DNA of 64,000 bases from Brevibacillus brevis (GCF_001039275.2 NZ_CP030117.1:2604001-2668000); one strand, 5' to 3'. Positions 27,301 through 36,519 are shown, counted from the stretch's first letter. Numbers and translations are program-made. Notes: generated by a model from the sequence alone, not told the origin.

Positions 27301-27465
27301 TTCCACACGATTGTAACACTGGTGCTCGTACCAGTCCTGTACTCCCTGTTTGAAGGGGCGAAGGCAGGAAGACTGGCACGAAAAGCTGCTCGCCAGGCGA
27401 AGCGCGAAGCGAAACGAGCAGCAAAACAAAACAAAGATAAGAATGTACCTCCGACAGAGGTATAG
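24370..27465 (+). CDS. RND-type efflux permease (AcrB/SwrC family)
   Basis: A 1031-residue inner-membrane pump with the standard plan: TM1 near residues 12-30, a large outer loop, a block of membrane spans (about 335-530), a second outer loop and a second block (about 850-1000). Family stretches include SLSLSVGLIVDAAIVVLE with the TM4 Asp of the proton relay, and GIIMLVGIVVSNAILLID. The C-terminus is a basic Ala/Lys/Arg-rich tail. Closest in kind to B. subtilis SwrC, which exports lipopeptides and other amphiphiles; substrate here unknown. A strong terminator follows. Confidence 0.92.
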   Translation: MNKVILFLLKRQLIVYLFTFLLVIAGLGSLFSFNIELVPKTNFPDIYVRISGGALPPEEMEEKVTKKVEQELKSINDIKKYSSSTSAGSVRINISANEGKGEQVKQDVQNAVNRLRNGFPKAVDSVDISQSNMGSDQMIDFAVVGAEPKTMLSLAKTSIKDRIEEVEGVKEVIVEEKSFENKITISFLPQRLNAYQTTPAAIISQLQDTNWKQGIGTLENTGFDTVVMIDNTYQTPQEIEALPIDTPRGTVSLNQLAQIEDLRGKVKDFVALTNGSVFIQLSVTRADGYDLITTQKNVEEVVRKMNTEANGKYNIKVMFEGASFVEHAVSNLSRDVMIGGALAIIILFVFLRNWRVTLVIATTLPLSAFMTFIAMKLAGYNIDMISLLSLSLSVGLIVDAAIVVLESIYHYREKGEELKQAIIKGTREVLTPVFTSQLTIIIVFLPLVFADFEDWLKPVLATIAFTVSAAIIASTIAAYFFVPVFSNRFLQKDKHVSLEGEGKEHFIIRVFSGILHVAIRHRIKTVLLAVALLVGAVFLTPFMKMGQGINPNENIVFVNMKMPIGATLETAQKAAVTAETSLREIPEIKDVFFFTSKEEATLFISLIPKTDRTRDKDALNEDINKRLNETPGIESVSMSFGQQGGSGPIQLDVYGDNMEVMRKIATDLETMLGTINGLTNIRNDFKEGKEKVTLLPKQEALTRLNVDHRSLLQQLSVLIGNQPITSITQDGIEVDIVAKMPDNWLKHPDQLKTIMVTSKDGAAVPLADLVEMEYSKSPITIERKEGERIVTVSAEMLGSDLGAVGRELNEKLPTVPVPAGYNVEIAGKLKEQSTNMSQGIFVFLGVLALIYVIMVAQFGRMSQPFIIMLTIPMALVGVVLGFVLTQRTFGEMAMIGIIMLVGIVVSNAILLIDRINLLRKRGMETAEAIIQGTKERIRPVIMTKLTAILGMLPMGLAMAEGSDLEAPLATAVISGLIFHTIVTLVLVPVLYSLFEGAKAGRLARKAARQAKREAKRAAKQNKDKNVPPTEV

Positions 27466-27474
27466 TGATTCGCA

Positions 27475-27516
27475 AGAGAAGGGGAGTATGTGCTGCACCC
27501 CTTCTCTTTTTCTTTT
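27475..27516 (+). terminator. Terminator after RND pump
   Basis: AGAGAAGGGG pairs with CCCCTTCTCT, followed by a T-rich tail. Confidence 0.9.
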
Positions 27517-27589
27517 CCTTCGTCTGAAAGTTCTGTAGAATAAAGAGATCAAGATACATACATGAGTGGACCATGAAAGGAGCATGCAC

Positions 27590-28378
27590 ATGGATCTATT
27601 TTTGCAAGGAAAAACGGCTCTAGTACTCGCCTCATCAAAAGGATTGGGGAAGGCAACAGCGCAGTGCCTCGCCCAAGAAGGAGCGAATGTTACGATATGC
27701 GGTAGAGATGAAGCTGCTCTGGAAATCGTTCGTGCAGAGATCGAACAAGCTACTGGAAAATCACCTCTTGCCGTAACCGTGGATGTGACGAAGGAAGAAG
27801 ATATCAAGCGGGTTGTCGAAGCAACGGTCAAGCATTTTGGCAGCGTCGATATTTTAATCAACAATTCAGGTGGACCTGCAACAGGTAGATTCGATCAGCT
27901 CACCGACGAACAGTGGATGCAAGCCTTCCAGCTAAATTTGCTCAGCTATGTACGTGCCATTCGTGCTGTTTTACCGCATATGCGAGCGAACCAATTTGGA
28001 AGAATCATCAATTTCGCTTCCTCGTCCTTTAAACAGCCAATTGAGAATTTGCTTCTGTCCAATACGTTTCGTACTGGGGTATTGGGCTTATCCAAGACGC
28101 TTTCTTCAGAACTAGGACCGGATGGGATTCTGATAAACACCATTGGGCCAGGTAGAATTGCGACGGATCGGGTGGCACAACTGGATGGACTTACCGCAGA
28201 GGCGAAGAGTATCAGTGCTGATGAAGTTAGGGAAAATTGGGAGAAGCAAATCCCATTGGGCAGATACGGCCAGCCTGACGAGTTTGCTCGCATGGTGACG
28301 TTCTTGGCTTCGCCAGCCAACAGCTACGTGACAGGTCAATCCTTCCTCGTCGATGGTGGGTTGATCCGAGCGATCTAA
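27590..28378 (+). CDS. SDR family oxidoreductase
   Basis: A 262-residue classical short-chain dehydrogenase, 3-oxoacyl-reductase-like. The cofactor loop ASSKGLGKA replaces the usual TGxxxGIG start, NNSG is intact, and LVDGGL is near the end. The usual YxxxK site lies in [14 protein letters not shown], where Tyr is replaced by Phe or Thr, so catalysis may differ or be lost. ATG 27590 is chosen because AAAGGAG lies seven bases upstream. Substrate unknown. Confidence 0.82.
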   Translation: MDLFLQGKTALVLASSKGLGKATAQCLAQEGANVTICGRDEAALEIVRAEIEQATGKSPLAVTVDVTKEEDIKRVVEATVKHFGSVDILINNSGGPATGRFDQLTDEQWMQAFQLNLLSYVRAIRAVLPHMRANQFGRIINFASSSFKQPIENLLLSNTFRTGVLGLSKTLSSELGPDGILINTIGPGRIATDRVAQLDGLTAEAKSISADEVRENWEKQIPLGRYGQPDEFARMVTFLASPANSYVTGQSFLVDGGLIRAI

Positions 28379-28398
28379 TAAAAGAGAGGGGAATTCCT

Positions 28399-28890
28399 TT
28401 GAGTAAAGAGAGCTCATTTGATATCGTGTCCAAGGTAGAGTTGTCCGAAGTGAACAATGCGATTCAGACCGCATTAAAAGAAATAGAAAATCGCTTTGAC
28501 TTCAAAGGGAGCAAGAGCAGCATCTCTTTGGAAAAGGAAGAGCTCGTCCTCGTCTCCGATGATGACTTCAAGCTTAGTCAGGTAAAAGATATTTTGCTTG
28601 GTAAGCTCGTCAAACGGGATGTCCCGATCAAAAACCTTGACTACGGAAAGGTCGAACCAGCAGCGGGTGGTACAGTCCGTCAGCGTGTAAAGCTAGTGCA
28701 GGGGATCGACAAAGACAATGCGAAAAAGATCAACAGCATCATCAAAGATACAGGACTCAAAGTGAAAACACAGATTCAAGACGATCAAATTCGCGTGACG
28801 GGAAAAAGTAAAGATGAATTACAGCAAATCATCAACGCAATTCGTAAGGCTGATCTGCCTTTGGAAGTACAATTTATTAACTACCGCTAA
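28399..28890 (+). CDS. YajQ family nucleotide-binding protein
   Basis: A 163-residue protein of the YajQ (UPF0234) family, nearly complete match to the family pattern: [19 protein letters not shown], then [11 protein letters not shown], and the end [16 protein letters not shown]. It forms two ferredoxin-like domains; in some bacteria YajQ binds cyclic di-GMP, elsewhere nucleic acid or nucleotides. TTG start after GAGAGGGGAA. It lies 20 bases after the SDR gene, so co-transcription is likely. Confidence 0.93.
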   Translation: MSKESSFDIVSKVELSEVNNAIQTALKEIENRFDFKGSKSSISLEKEELVLVSDDDFKLSQVKDILLGKLVKRDVPIKNLDYGKVEPAAGGTVRQRVKLVQGIDKDNAKKINSIIKDTGLKVKTQIQDDQIRVTGKSKDELQQIINAIRKADLPLEVQFINYR

Positions 28891-28982
28891 TTACTAGAAA
28901 AGTTTTTGCTTCTAACTCTCTTCACTCTCGCATATGCATGTACAAATAAGTGACAAGCACTTGCGAAAGGGAGAGTAGAGAC

Positions 28983-29459
28983 ATGAAGGTCTTTATTATC
29001 AGTATGCGCAATCTCATTTTGGGCGGAATTGTGTTCCTTGTAGCACTAGTGGCGGGCATCGTACTTCTGGTCAAAGACCCTCTGAGCGTCTCGGACTCCT
29101 ATCGACCGTCAGACCCGACTACTTCTGTTACAGCGACGGCACCCATGAACCAGCCAGCAGGGTCAGAAAAGCCAGCGCTGAATATGGAGGTCAAAATGGA
29201 TGGGACGACGGCAGAAGTATCCTTGCTTACAGAGAACTTCACGTTTGTTCAGGACAATGGAGAATTGGCCGAGGCACCAGTCTTTGGTGAGGGGCACGCA
29301 CATTTATACCTGAATGGCGAACCAAAAGGGATGATTTACCAACCAGAGTTTTTACTGAAAAAGTTACCTAAGGGAGAGCATGAAATTCGGGTAGAGCTCA
29401 ACTACAGCAACCACCTGCCATACAAGGTAGAGGCTACGAAAAAAATCGTCGTGAAGTAA
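28983..29459 (+). CDS. Membrane-anchored surface protein, unknown function
   Basis: A 158-residue protein with an N-terminal membrane span (about residues 9-28), a Ser/Thr/Pro linker and a C-terminal beta-rich domain (HAHLYLNGEPKGMIY, then GEHEIRVELNYSNHLPY) reminiscent of small Ig-like or copper-resistance-type domains. No family assigned. ATG 28983 is chosen, with GGGAG nine bases upstream, over an in-frame ATG 11 codons earlier. Confidence 0.65.
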   Translation: MKVFIISMRNLILGGIVFLVALVAGIVLLVKDPLSVSDSYRPSDPTTSVTATAPMNQPAGSEKPALNMEVKMDGTTAEVSLLTENFTFVQDNGELAEAPVFGEGHAHLYLNGEPKGMIYQPEFLLKKLPKGEHEIRVELNYSNHLPYKVEATKKIVVK

Positions 29460-29467
29460 AACAGATG

Positions 29468-29496
29468 GCGTTCCACAACAGGGACGCTTTCTTTTT
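29468..29496 (+). terminator. Terminator
   Basis: GCGTTCC pairs with GGGACGC, followed by TTTCTTTTT. Confidence 0.8.
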
Positions 29497-29522
29497 CGTC
29501 AAAAGAAAGGGGCGTTCTTGAT

Positions 29523-30320
29523 ATGGAAAAATCGTCATCATCGAGGGAAGAATTATTAGCCGGAGGAAACGTAACGAACGTTTACCGTTCTGGCAATACA
29601 GTCAGAAGGGAAGTAAAGCCAGGGAGCAAGAACATTCATGAATTATTGAAGCACTTGGAAAGAAAAGGCTATCCGTATGCGCCGAAATTTTTAGGCATGG
29701 ATGAAAAGGGGAGAGAAATCCTGTCCTTTATAGAGGGAGAGGCAGGTCATTACCCTTGGAAGGAATATATGAAGTCAGACGAAGCGTTACAAGTAATTGC
29801 GAAAATGCTTCGGTTTTATCATGACGCTGTGAGTGATTTTCCTTTCGATGATCTGTGGCTTTCGTTCGTTCACACACCTGGTCCGCGTGAAGTCATCTGT
29901 CATAACGACTTTGCTATGTACAATATCATTTTCAATCAACAAAAACCGATAGGCATTATCGATTTTGATTTAGCGGCTCCGGGTCCAAAACTTTGGGATA
30001 TCGCCTATACGCTCTATACCTGCGTGCCTTTGAGCAGATTTTCTTTAACGGAATCCGGAGAAAAAATCCATTACCAACCATTGGTGCATGCCAACCAGCG
30101 AAAACAGCGAGTGGCCATGTTCTTTGAGTCGTACGGGATGGAAATGAAGGAAGGTACGCTAGAAATGGTCTTGCTCCGTTTAGAAGGACAATGCAAAACC
30201 ATTGCCAAAAAAGCCAGTGAAGGCGATGCTGCTTTTCAAAAGATGGCCGAAGAAGGACATATTCTTCACTATCAAGAAGACATCGCATTTATCAAGGAAC
30301 ACATGAACGAATGGTTATAG
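29523..30320 (+). CDS. APH-fold phosphotransferase
   Basis: A 265-residue kinase-like protein of the aminoglycoside/choline phosphotransferase superfamily. The catalytic loop is VICHNDFAMYNIIF (His-Asn-Asp, with downstream Asn) and the magnesium motif is IIDFDLAAPG. This fold phosphorylates many small molecules; nothing here shows that an antibiotic is the substrate, and the sequence looks like a chromosomal housekeeping member. ATG follows AAAGAAAGGGG. Next to a terminator upstream; 78 bases before the acyl-CoA ligase. Confidence 0.83.
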   Translation: MEKSSSSREELLAGGNVTNVYRSGNTVRREVKPGSKNIHELLKHLERKGYPYAPKFLGMDEKGREILSFIEGEAGHYPWKEYMKSDEALQVIAKMLRFYHDAVSDFPFDDLWLSFVHTPGPREVICHNDFAMYNIIFNQQKPIGIIDFDLAAPGPKLWDIAYTLYTCVPLSRFSLTESGEKIHYQPLVHANQRKQRVAMFFESYGMEMKEGTLEMVLLRLEGQCKTIAKKASEGDAAFQKMAEEGHILHYQEDIAFIKEHMNEWL

Positions 30321-30398
30321 AACGCTAACGGAAAAGAAGGGATTGTGGCGTAAAAGAAGAATCCTACAGAATAGTCTGAATGTTTTGGGGGTGCTTAT

Positions 30399-32057
30399 AT
30401 GATTCATATGACCACAATCGGCAACATGTTAGACGACACAGCGAGTAAGTATCAGGAAAAGGAAGCGCTGGTTTATCACGAACGAGGGCTTCGCTATACG
30501 TTTGGAGAATTTCAAGCGATATGCAATCAGGCAGCGCGGGGATTTATGTCTTTGGGCATTCAAAAAGGGGAAAATATCGCGATTTGGGCAACGAATGTAC
30601 CAGAATGGGTGATTTCGCAATTTGCTACAGCGAAAATAGGTGGTGTACTGGTAACGGTCAATACGAGCTACCGGGTACATGAACTGGAATATTTGCTGCG
30701 TCAATCCGAATCGACGACGCTTCTCTTAATGGATTCCTATCGCGATGCGAATTATCTTGCCATGATTCAAGAGATTTGCCCGGAGTTACAGACATGTGAA
30801 CCTGGAGCGCTACAATCCAAAAGGCTTCCGCATTTAAAAAATGTGATTTATCTAGGGAATGAGCGACAACCCGGAATGTTTTTGTGGAGTGATTTGCTCG
30901 AACGTGCAGCATGGGTCACAGAAGAAGAGCGGATCGCGCGCCAGGCGACGCTCTCACCTGATGATGTCATCAATATGCAGTACACATCCGGCACGACCGG
31001 TTTTCCAAAGGGAGTCATGCTGTCGCATGTCAATATTGTCAATAATGCCATCAAGGTAGCAGAATGTCAGCGGCTCGGGTTTGAGGATAAGGTGTGTATT
31101 CCTGTGCCGTTTTTCCACTGCTTTGGCTGTGTGATGGGGACCTTGGCATGTGTGGCGACAGGTGCGACGATGGTTCCTGTCATCGCCTTTGATCCCGGTG
31201 TCGTACTTTCGGTTGTGGAGGCCGAACGCTGCACAGCACTGTATGGTGTACCCACGATGTTTATTGCCGAATTGAACCATCCGACGTTTGCCGAGCGTGA
31301 TCTGAGCTCGCTGCGAACAGGCATCATGGCTGGTTCTTTATGCCCGATTGAGGTCATGAAGAAGGTCGTCGATCAAATGGGAATCCGTGACATCACAATT
31401 GCGTACGGACAAACTGAAGCTTCTCCTGTCATCACACAGACCGTACCAGAGGATTCTCTCGAGCGAAAAGTATCCACTGTCGGTCGTTTGCATGCAGAGG
31501 TAGAAGCAAAAATCATCGATCCGGCGACAGGTGACATTTTGCCGTCAGGTGCACAAGGCGAGCTGTGCACCCGAGGATACTTGGTCATGAAAGGCTATTA
31601 CAACATGCCAGAGGAGACAGTAAAAGCAATCGATCACGAAGGCTGGCTACATACCGGAGACTTGGCAACCGTCGATGAAGAAGGCTACTATCGGATTACT
31701 GGCAGGCTGAAAGACATGATCATTCGCGGAGGGGAAAATATTTATCCTCGTGAAGTGGAAGAATTCCTCTATACACATCCAAAAGTGTTGGACGTCCAGA
31801 TTGTCGGTGTACCTGATGCCAAATACGGAGAGCAGGTTTTGGCGTGTATTCGGGTAAAACCTCACGAAACGTTGACGGAGGAAGAGGTACGGGACTATTG
31901 TGAAGGGAAGATCGCTCATTACAAAATCCCTCGCTACATACAGTTTGTAGACGAATATCCGATGACCGCTTCCGGTAAAATTCAAAAGTTCAAGCTACGA
32001 GAGCAAGCGTTGCAGCTATTTGGGCAAAGCAACCCAAACCAGACGGGAACGGCATAG
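30399..32057 (+). CDS. Acyl-CoA synthetase (AMP-binding, YngI-like)
   Basis: A 552-residue adenylate-forming enzyme that joins a carboxylic acid to CoA. AMP-binding P-loop [28 protein letters not shown]; the hinge and adenine motif [20 protein letters not shown]; the C-terminal catalytic Lys in [12 protein letters not shown]. Length and layout fit medium- to long-chain fatty-acid CoA ligases such as B. subtilis YngI. No beta-oxidation genes adjoin it. ATG 30399 has GGGGGTG at good distance. Confidence 0.9.
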   Translation: MIHMTTIGNMLDDTASKYQEKEALVYHERGLRYTFGEFQAICNQAARGFMSLGIQKGENIAIWATNVPEWVISQFATAKIGGVLVTVNTSYRVHELEYLLRQSESTTLLLMDSYRDANYLAMIQEICPELQTCEPGALQSKRLPHLKNVIYLGNERQPGMFLWSDLLERAAWVTEEERIARQATLSPDDVINMQYTSGTTGFPKGVMLSHVNIVNNAIKVAECQRLGFEDKVCIPVPFFHCFGCVMGTLACVATGATMVPVIAFDPGVVLSVVEAERCTALYGVPTMFIAELNHPTFAERDLSSLRTGIMAGSLCPIEVMKKVVDQMGIRDITIAYGQTEASPVITQTVPEDSLERKVSTVGRLHAEVEAKIIDPATGDILPSGAQGELCTRGYLVMKGYYNMPEETVKAIDHEGWLHTGDLATVDEEGYYRITGRLKDMIIRGGENIYPREVEEFLYTHPKVLDVQIVGVPDAKYGEQVLACIRVKPHETLTEEEVRDYCEGKIAHYKIPRYIQFVDEYPMTASGKIQKFKLREQALQLFGQSNPNQTGTA

Positions 32058-32066
32058 GATAGGTTC

Positions 32067-32099
32067 AAGCGCTAGGGAGATGCTCCTGGCGCTTTTTTT
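32067..32099 (+). terminator. Terminator after acyl-CoA ligase
   Basis: AAGCGCTAGGGA pairs with TCCTGGCGCTT, followed by a run of T. Confidence 0.85.
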
Positions 32100-32108
32100 A
32101 GATAGTTC

Positions 32109-32137
32109 TTTACTTTCAAGTAACTCTTGACTAAGAT
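32109..32137 (+). promoter_or_regulatory. Possible sigma-A promoter of GNAT gene
   Basis: TTTACT, 17 bases, TAAGAT, 37 bases upstream of the start codon. Both hexamers match four of six consensus bases. Confidence 0.4.
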
Positions 32138-32173
32138 TAGTGAAAATCAAAAATAAGAGAGGTGCAGCCTAGG

Positions 32174-32680
32174 ATGGAAGTTAGATTTTTGGGACCAGAC
32201 GATGCAGAAGAGTTGGTAAAGATTAGACTGGAAGGGCTGCAAACAGACCCAGACGCTTTTGGCTCTACCTATGAAGAGGCAATTCAGGTATCGATGGAAG
32301 AGTGGCTGCAAAGACTTTCTCAAGGGGAGTCAGGTGATAGCGGCTATTTTGGTGCATTTGTGGAAGGACAGTTGGCTGGGATCATTGGTTTTTTCCGCCA
32401 CAAAGGGCTGAAAGCAAAACACAAAGCCTCTGTCGTCTCTATGTACGTACGTGAAGCGTATCGCGGGACAGGTGTCGCACAAGCGCTCATGCAGGCAGAA
32501 CTTGCCTACTTAAAGGAGCGGGGAGATATCGATACGATACAGCTCGCGGTCGTCACGACCAATCCGGCTGCCATTCGTCTCTATGAAAAAATGGGCTTTA
32601 TTCCATACGGTTTAGAGAAGCGTGCACTGAAAATCGGCGATCAATATTTTGATGAGAGCCACATGTATATTCTTTTATAA
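32174..32680 (+). CDS. GNAT family N-acetyltransferase
   Basis: A 168-residue GCN5-type acetyltransferase. Acetyl-CoA loop region VVSMYVREAYRGTGVAQALM (R-x-x-G-x-G/A form), followed by the VTTNPAAIRLYEKMGF motif. Substrate unknown. ATG 32174 is preferred to an in-frame GTG at 32162, which lacks a ribosome site. Own promoter and shared downstream terminator. Confidence 0.85.
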   Translation: MEVRFLGPDDAEELVKIRLEGLQTDPDAFGSTYEEAIQVSMEEWLQRLSQGESGDSGYFGAFVEGQLAGIIGFFRHKGLKAKHKASVVSMYVREAYRGTGVAQALMQAELAYLKERGDIDTIQLAVVTTNPAAIRLYEKMGFIPYGLEKRALKIGDQYFDESHMYILL

Positions 32681-32696
32681 GACAAACATGAAAAAG

Positions 32697-32730
32697 CGAA
32701 GGCACTCAATCGTGGATGCCTTCGTTTTTT
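32697..32730. terminator. Bidirectional terminator between GNAT and leuD
   Basis: CGAAGGCA pairs with TGCCTTCG, with AAAAAG on one side and TTTTTT on the other, so it can serve both converging genes. Confidence 0.88.
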
Positions 32731-32755
32731 CTATGCGCTACGCTACGGATGGAAA

Positions 32756-33340
32756 TTAACGACTTGCTTCGTATGCAGAAATCTTATCTTCATACTGCAA
32801 CGTAATTCCAATATCGTCTAGACCATTCAGTAGGCAATAACGACGATAGGAGTCTACCTCGAACGGGTAGGAGAGACCTTCACTGTCACGAACGACTTGT
32901 TCTTGCAGATCGATGGTCAACTGGTAGTTCGGCTTGTTTTGAGCACGATTGAACAGTTCATCGACTTGCTCTTCACTCAACTTGATCGGCAGGATGCCGT
33001 TTTTGAAGCAGTTGTTGTAAAAAATGTCCGCAAAGGATGGAGCAATCACACAGCGAAAGCCATAATCCAGGAGTGCCCATGGAGCATGCTCACGAGAGGA
33101 GCCACAGCCAAAATTGTTGCGGGCAAGAAGGACAGTAGACTCCTTGTACGCAGGCGTATTCAGAATGAACGTATCGATTGGCGTACCATCGACAGTAAAG
33201 CGCCATTCGTAGAACAGGAATTGACCAAAACCGCTGCGCTCAATGCGCTTCAAGAACTGCTTAGGGATAATTGCGTCCGTATCTACGTTTACACGATCGA
33301 GTGGGGCTACCACTCCGGTGTGGATGACAAATGGATTCAT
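32756..33340 (-). CDS. leuD: 3-isopropylmalate dehydratase small subunit
   Basis: A 194-residue LeuD, the swivel domain that completes the LeuC active site in leucine synthesis (2-isopropylmalate to 3-isopropylmalate). Typical stretches: [37 protein letters not shown], and [16 protein letters not shown]. Its ATG overlaps the leuC stop as ATGA, so the two subunits are translated together in equal amounts. Confidence 0.97.
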   Translation of the reverse strand: MNPFVIHTGVVAPLDRVNVDTDAIIPKQFLKRIERSGFGQFLFYEWRFTVDGTPIDTFILNTPAYKESTVLLARNNFGCGSSREHAPWALLDYGFRCVIAPSFADIFYNNCFKNGILPIKLSEEQVDELFNRAQNKPNYQLTIDLQEQVVRDSEGLSYPFEVDSYRRYCLLNGLDDIGITLQYEDKISAYEASR

Positions 33341-34767
33341 TGGAATACCTCCTTGCTAGCGTTCTCGCTTTTCCATTCACGTACATCGACGAAGTGACCT
33401 GCGATAGCTGCTGCTGCTGCCATTTCCGGACTGACCAGATGAGTCCTTCCGCCGCGTCCTTGACGTCCTTCGAAGTTCCGGTTGGAGGTAGAAGCACAAC
33501 GCTCACCCTCGGACAGGATATCCGGGTTCATCGCCAAACACATGGAGCAACCAGATTCGCGCCAGTCAAAACCAGCTTCTTGGAAGATGAGGTGCAAGCC
33601 TTCTTGCTCAGCGAGCTGCTTAACTGCTTGAGAGCCAGGAACGACCATTGCGTGTACGGAAGGGGAGACCTTGCGTCCTTTGGCCACTTCGGCTGCTTTG
33701 CGCAGGTCCTCGATCCGACCGTTTGTACAGGAGCCGATAAAGACGCGATCGATTTTGATTTCGCTCATAGGGGTGCCAGGTGCAAGGTCCATGTACGCCA
33801 GAGCATCTTGTGCCGCTTTTCGCTGTGCGGTTGTCTCGAATGACTCAGGGTTTGGAACGGTGCTCGTAATGTTCGTACCCATACCAGGGCTCGTTCCCCA
33901 CGTCACTTGCGGTGCGATCTCGGCTGCCTCGATTTCTACACAAGCATCAAACGCTGCGCCTTCGTCTGTGCACAGCTCTTTCCAAGCCTCGACAGCTGCC
34001 AGGAAATCTTCCCCTTGCGGAACGTAGCGCTTGCCTTTCAAGTAGTCAAAAGTAGTCTGGTCAGGAGCGATTAAGCCAGCACGAGCGCCACCTTCAATCG
34101 TCATGTTGCACACAGTCATACGCTCTTCCATAGTCAGGTTGCGGATCGCAGCACCTGTGTATTCTACGACGTAGCCAGTTGCAAAGTCAGTTCCGTATTT
34201 TGCGATAATCGCCAAAATTAAGTCTTTTGCACTGACACCGAATGGCAGGTCGCCGTTTACGCGTACTTCCATCGTTTTTGGTTTGGATTGCTGCAAGCAT
34301 TGTGTTGCGAGTACATGCTCCACCTCACTGGTACCAATACCGAAGGCGAGGGCACCAAATGCTCCGTGAGTGGAGGTGTGGCTATCACCGCAGACAATTG
34401 TTTTGCCTGGATGTGTGAGTCCGAGCTCAGGACCAATGACGTGGACGATCCCTTGATCCGGGCTGTTCAGATCTGCGAGTGTAATCCCGAACTCCTCACA
34501 GTTCGCCGTCAAGGTTTCCATTTGTTGACGAGAAATCGGATCCTTGACATTAAAACGGTCAGCAGTCGGTACGTTGTGGTCCATGGTTGCGAAGGTAAGC
34601 TCTGGACGGCGTACCTGGCGGCCAGCCAAGCGGAGTCCTTCAAAGGCTTGCGGCGAAGTCACCTCGTGAACCAGGTGCAGGTCGATATACAAAAGGCTCG
34701 GCTTGCCTGCCTCTTCGTGAATAACGTGATTGTCCCAAATCTTTTCAAACATCGTACGGGCTGTCAT
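33337..34767 (-). CDS. leuC: 3-isopropylmalate dehydratase large subunit
   Basis: A 476-residue aconitase-family subunit that holds the 4Fe-4S cluster. Visible: [37 protein letters not shown], the cluster cysteine in FIGSCTNGR and the pair in [11 protein letters not shown]. The start is ATG 34767 ([11 protein letters not shown]) with AAGGAGG upstream, not the longer open frame. Other leu/ilv genes are not in the window. The divergent LysR gene across a 113-base gap is its likely regulator (inference). Confidence 0.97.
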   Translation of the reverse strand: MTARTMFEKIWDNHVIHEEAGKPSLLYIDLHLVHEVTSPQAFEGLRLAGRQVRRPELTFATMDHNVPTADRFNVKDPISRQQMETLTANCEEFGITLADLNSPDQGIVHVIGPELGLTHPGKTIVCGDSHTSTHGAFGALAFGIGTSEVEHVLATQCLQQSKPKTMEVRVNGDLPFGVSAKDLILAIIAKYGTDFATGYVVEYTGAAIRNLTMEERMTVCNMTIEGGARAGLIAPDQTTFDYLKGKRYVPQGEDFLAAVEAWKELCTDEGAAFDACVEIEAAEIAPQVTWGTSPGMGTNITSTVPNPESFETTAQRKAAQDALAYMDLAPGTPMSEIKIDRVFIGSCTNGRIEDLRKAAEVAKGRKVSPSVHAMVVPGSQAVKQLAEQEGLHLIFQEAGFDWRESGCSMCLAMNPDILSEGERCASTSNRNFEGRQGRGGRTHLVSPEMAAAAAIAGHFVDVREWKSENASKEVFQ

Positions 34768-34802
34768 TATGTTTCCTCCTTCGTTCAAAAACTCTTAACA
34801 AG

Positions 34803-34831
34803 GTTGTAACATGGCAAAGAGAATAGTTCAA
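34803..34831 (-). promoter_or_regulatory. Probable sigma-A promoter of leuCD
   Basis: Reading the minus strand: TTGAAC (34831-34826), 17 bases, TACAAC (34808-34803). It lies in the leuC/LysR gap, where a LysR-type protein would usually bind. Confidence 0.45.
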
Positions 34832-34880
34832 AGATATAATAATTATAAGAAGGATAGTTTTTGCCTATCGGGAGGTCTAT

Positions 34881-35768
34881 ATGGAGTTACGACAAATTCG
34901 TTATGTACTCGCTGTTGCGGAAGAACGCAGTTTCTCCCGGGCAGCCAATCGATTACATTTGGCCCAACCATCGTTGAGTCAACAAATTGCGAAGCTGGAG
35001 AAAATACTCGGTGTCAGCTTGTTCCATCGCTTGCCACAGCACGTAGAACTGACTGATGCGGGCCAGCGCTTCATACAGGTGGCGCAAACGCTCGTCGACA
35101 TGTCAGAGGGGCTAGAGCGGGAAATGCGCGCTTATGCCGTAGGAGAAAGCGGAAAATTGCTAGTAGGAAGCTTGCCGATCACAGGGGCGTACGTGCTGCC
35201 AAGGGTGTTGCCTACGTTTACACAGCAATTTCCCGGTGTGGAGCTGCAATTGATGGAGGAAACGTCGAGTCATTTGGAGCAGCTACTCGTGCGAGGGAAA
35301 ATTGATGTAAGCTTACTAACCATGCCCATCAGTGATCCGTCTCTGGAAATCATCCCCGCGATCAACGAAGAAATCTTTTTGGCGGTACCAGCCAATCATC
35401 CGCTCGCGAAACGGAAAGAAGTCGATCTCGCAGAGGTAGCCGATCAGCCATTTATTCTGTTAAAAGAAGGACAAGGCTTCCGCACGATTTCACTTCGGCT
35501 CTGTGAGCAAGCGGGATTCCGACCGAGAATTGTGTTTGAGAGCTCGAACATCCAGACGGCTCAGTCACTTGTTGCAGCAGGAATGGGGTTATCGTTTGCG
35601 CCGAAAATGATTACGCTCGCACCCGGAACGATCGAACCGCCAACTTATGTACGGATAAAAACAAAACCTTCTCGCACACTCGTCGTGGCGTATCGAAAGG
35701 ACAAACCGCTGTCACGCCCGGCTGAAGCGTTTGTGCAATGTCTCCTCGAGCAGGGGGGGAAAATATAA
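34881..35768 (+). CDS. LysR family transcriptional regulator
   Basis: A 295-residue LysR regulator. The N-terminal winged helix starts MELRQIRYVLAVAEERSFSRAANRLHLAQPSLSQQI, shown here only in part as LHLAQPSLSQQIAKLE; the effector domain (about 90-290) has the usual two-lobe pattern ending in GMGLSFAPKMI. ATG 34881 follows GGGAGG. Divergent from leuCD, the normal arrangement for a LysR activator and its target. The effector may be a leucine-pathway intermediate (inference). A terminator follows the stop. Confidence 0.9.
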   Translation: MELRQIRYVLAVAEERSFSRAANRLHLAQPSLSQQIAKLEKILGVSLFHRLPQHVELTDAGQRFIQVAQTLVDMSEGLEREMRAYAVGESGKLLVGSLPITGAYVLPRVLPTFTQQFPGVELQLMEETSSHLEQLLVRGKIDVSLLTMPISDPSLEIIPAINEEIFLAVPANHPLAKRKEVDLAEVADQPFILLKEGQGFRTISLRLCEQAGFRPRIVFESSNIQTAQSLVAAGMGLSFAPKMITLAPGTIEPPTYVRIKTKPSRTLVVAYRKDKPLSRPAEAFVQCLLEQGGKI

Positions 35769-35779
35769 AGGCAAACAAG

Positions 35780-35819
35780 AAACCCAGTCGCCGCAATCAT
35801 TCGCGCACACTGGGTTTTT
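35780..35819. terminator. Terminator between LysR and sortase genes
   Basis: AACCCAGT pairs with ACTGGGTT, followed by a T-run on the plus strand; the sortase stop codon lies in the loop. Confidence 0.7.
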
Positions 35820-36486
35820 CATCTTGTGGCTCTATATCTTGTACAAGTTCGGAAAAGACGACGAGCCTTCGAGCATGCTCCTGTGTTTTCTTGTTAAATT
35901 TTCCAGAGCAGGTTATCAAATTCAGATGGGATCGCTCTGCATTCCCAAAAATCTGATCGATGGGCGCTTCGGCAGTCTGGAAGCTTTCTACTCTGCGAAC
36001 CTGGAAAGTAAGCGTTTTTCCTTTTGCTTCACGCACCGTGATTTTGTCGCCGGGTTTTAGTTTTTTCAGATGGTAAAAAACAGCCGGACCTGTATAATGA
36101 TCAAAATGACCAGCGATCACTGCATTCCCCTTCATTCCGGGCTTCGTCCAGGGCGCCAAAATACCCACGCGATCAAAAGCCTTTGGGACGTCCATTTGCC
36201 CATTCGGTAAAACGCCGACTGGTTCTACACGAGCTTGCAGGTTCAGTTTGGGAATATGTAGAAGTGTAGGCATGATTCCGTCTGGAAGAGGAGGGGCAGG
36301 AAGGAACGTCGGTTGAGGTGGCAGCGATGGACCATAAACGGTAAACGTTCGTTTGATATGGATGGGCCCTGCTGGTTTTGGCATGGTATTCGTGATTTTT
36401 GGAGCTTCGACTGGTTGTTTAGCTGTATGACCGCAACCCATTGTAACCAAACTAATGAATAGAAGGAACCCCAGTAGTTTTTTCAT
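35797..36486 (-). CDS. Class F-like sortase with lipoprotein-type signal
   Basis: A 229-residue cysteine transpeptidase. The N-terminal signal ends in TMGCGH, a possible lipobox, followed by a long Pro-rich linker. The catalytic set is His in NAVIAGHFDHYTG, Cys in NLITCSGKFN and Arg in ARRLVVFSEL. The motif context resembles class F (or D) sortases and not housekeeping class A. ATG 36486 (MKKLLGFLLF) gives a clean signal peptide, but it has no good ribosome site; a longer in-frame start at 36534 overlaps the upstream gene. The probable substrate is encoded just upstream. Confidence 0.82.
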   Translation of the reverse strand: MKKLLGFLLFISLVTMGCGHTAKQPVEAPKITNTMPKPAGPIHIKRTFTVYGPSLPPQPTFLPAPPLPDGIMPTLLHIPKLNLQARVEPVGVLPNGQMDVPKAFDRVGILAPWTKPGMKGNAVIAGHFDHYTGPAVFYHLKKLKPGDKITVREAKGKTLTFQVRRVESFQTAEAPIDQIFGNAERSHLNLITCSGKFNKKTQEHARRLVVFSELVQDIEPQDEKPSVRE

Positions 36487-36489
36487 AGA

Positions 36490-36519
36490 TCGCAAAGAAA
36501 AGGGGGAAGATCCCCCTTT
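36490..36519 (-). terminator. Intra-operon terminator/attenuator before sortase gene
   Basis: On the minus strand AAAGGGGGA pairs with TCCCCCTTT around a three-base loop, then TTCTTT. It begins at the stop of the small upstream gene and ends a few bases before the sortase start, so the sortase may be expressed only by read-through. Confidence 0.7.

Noticed and set aside
26854-27864. Long (336-codon) minus-strand frame opposite the RND pump end and SDR start
   Set aside because: It runs across a strong terminator and antisense to two well-supported genes; chance open frame.
33331-33843. Plus-strand frame of 170 codons inside leuC
   Set aside because: Cys/Arg-rich antisense product of leuC without ribosome site.
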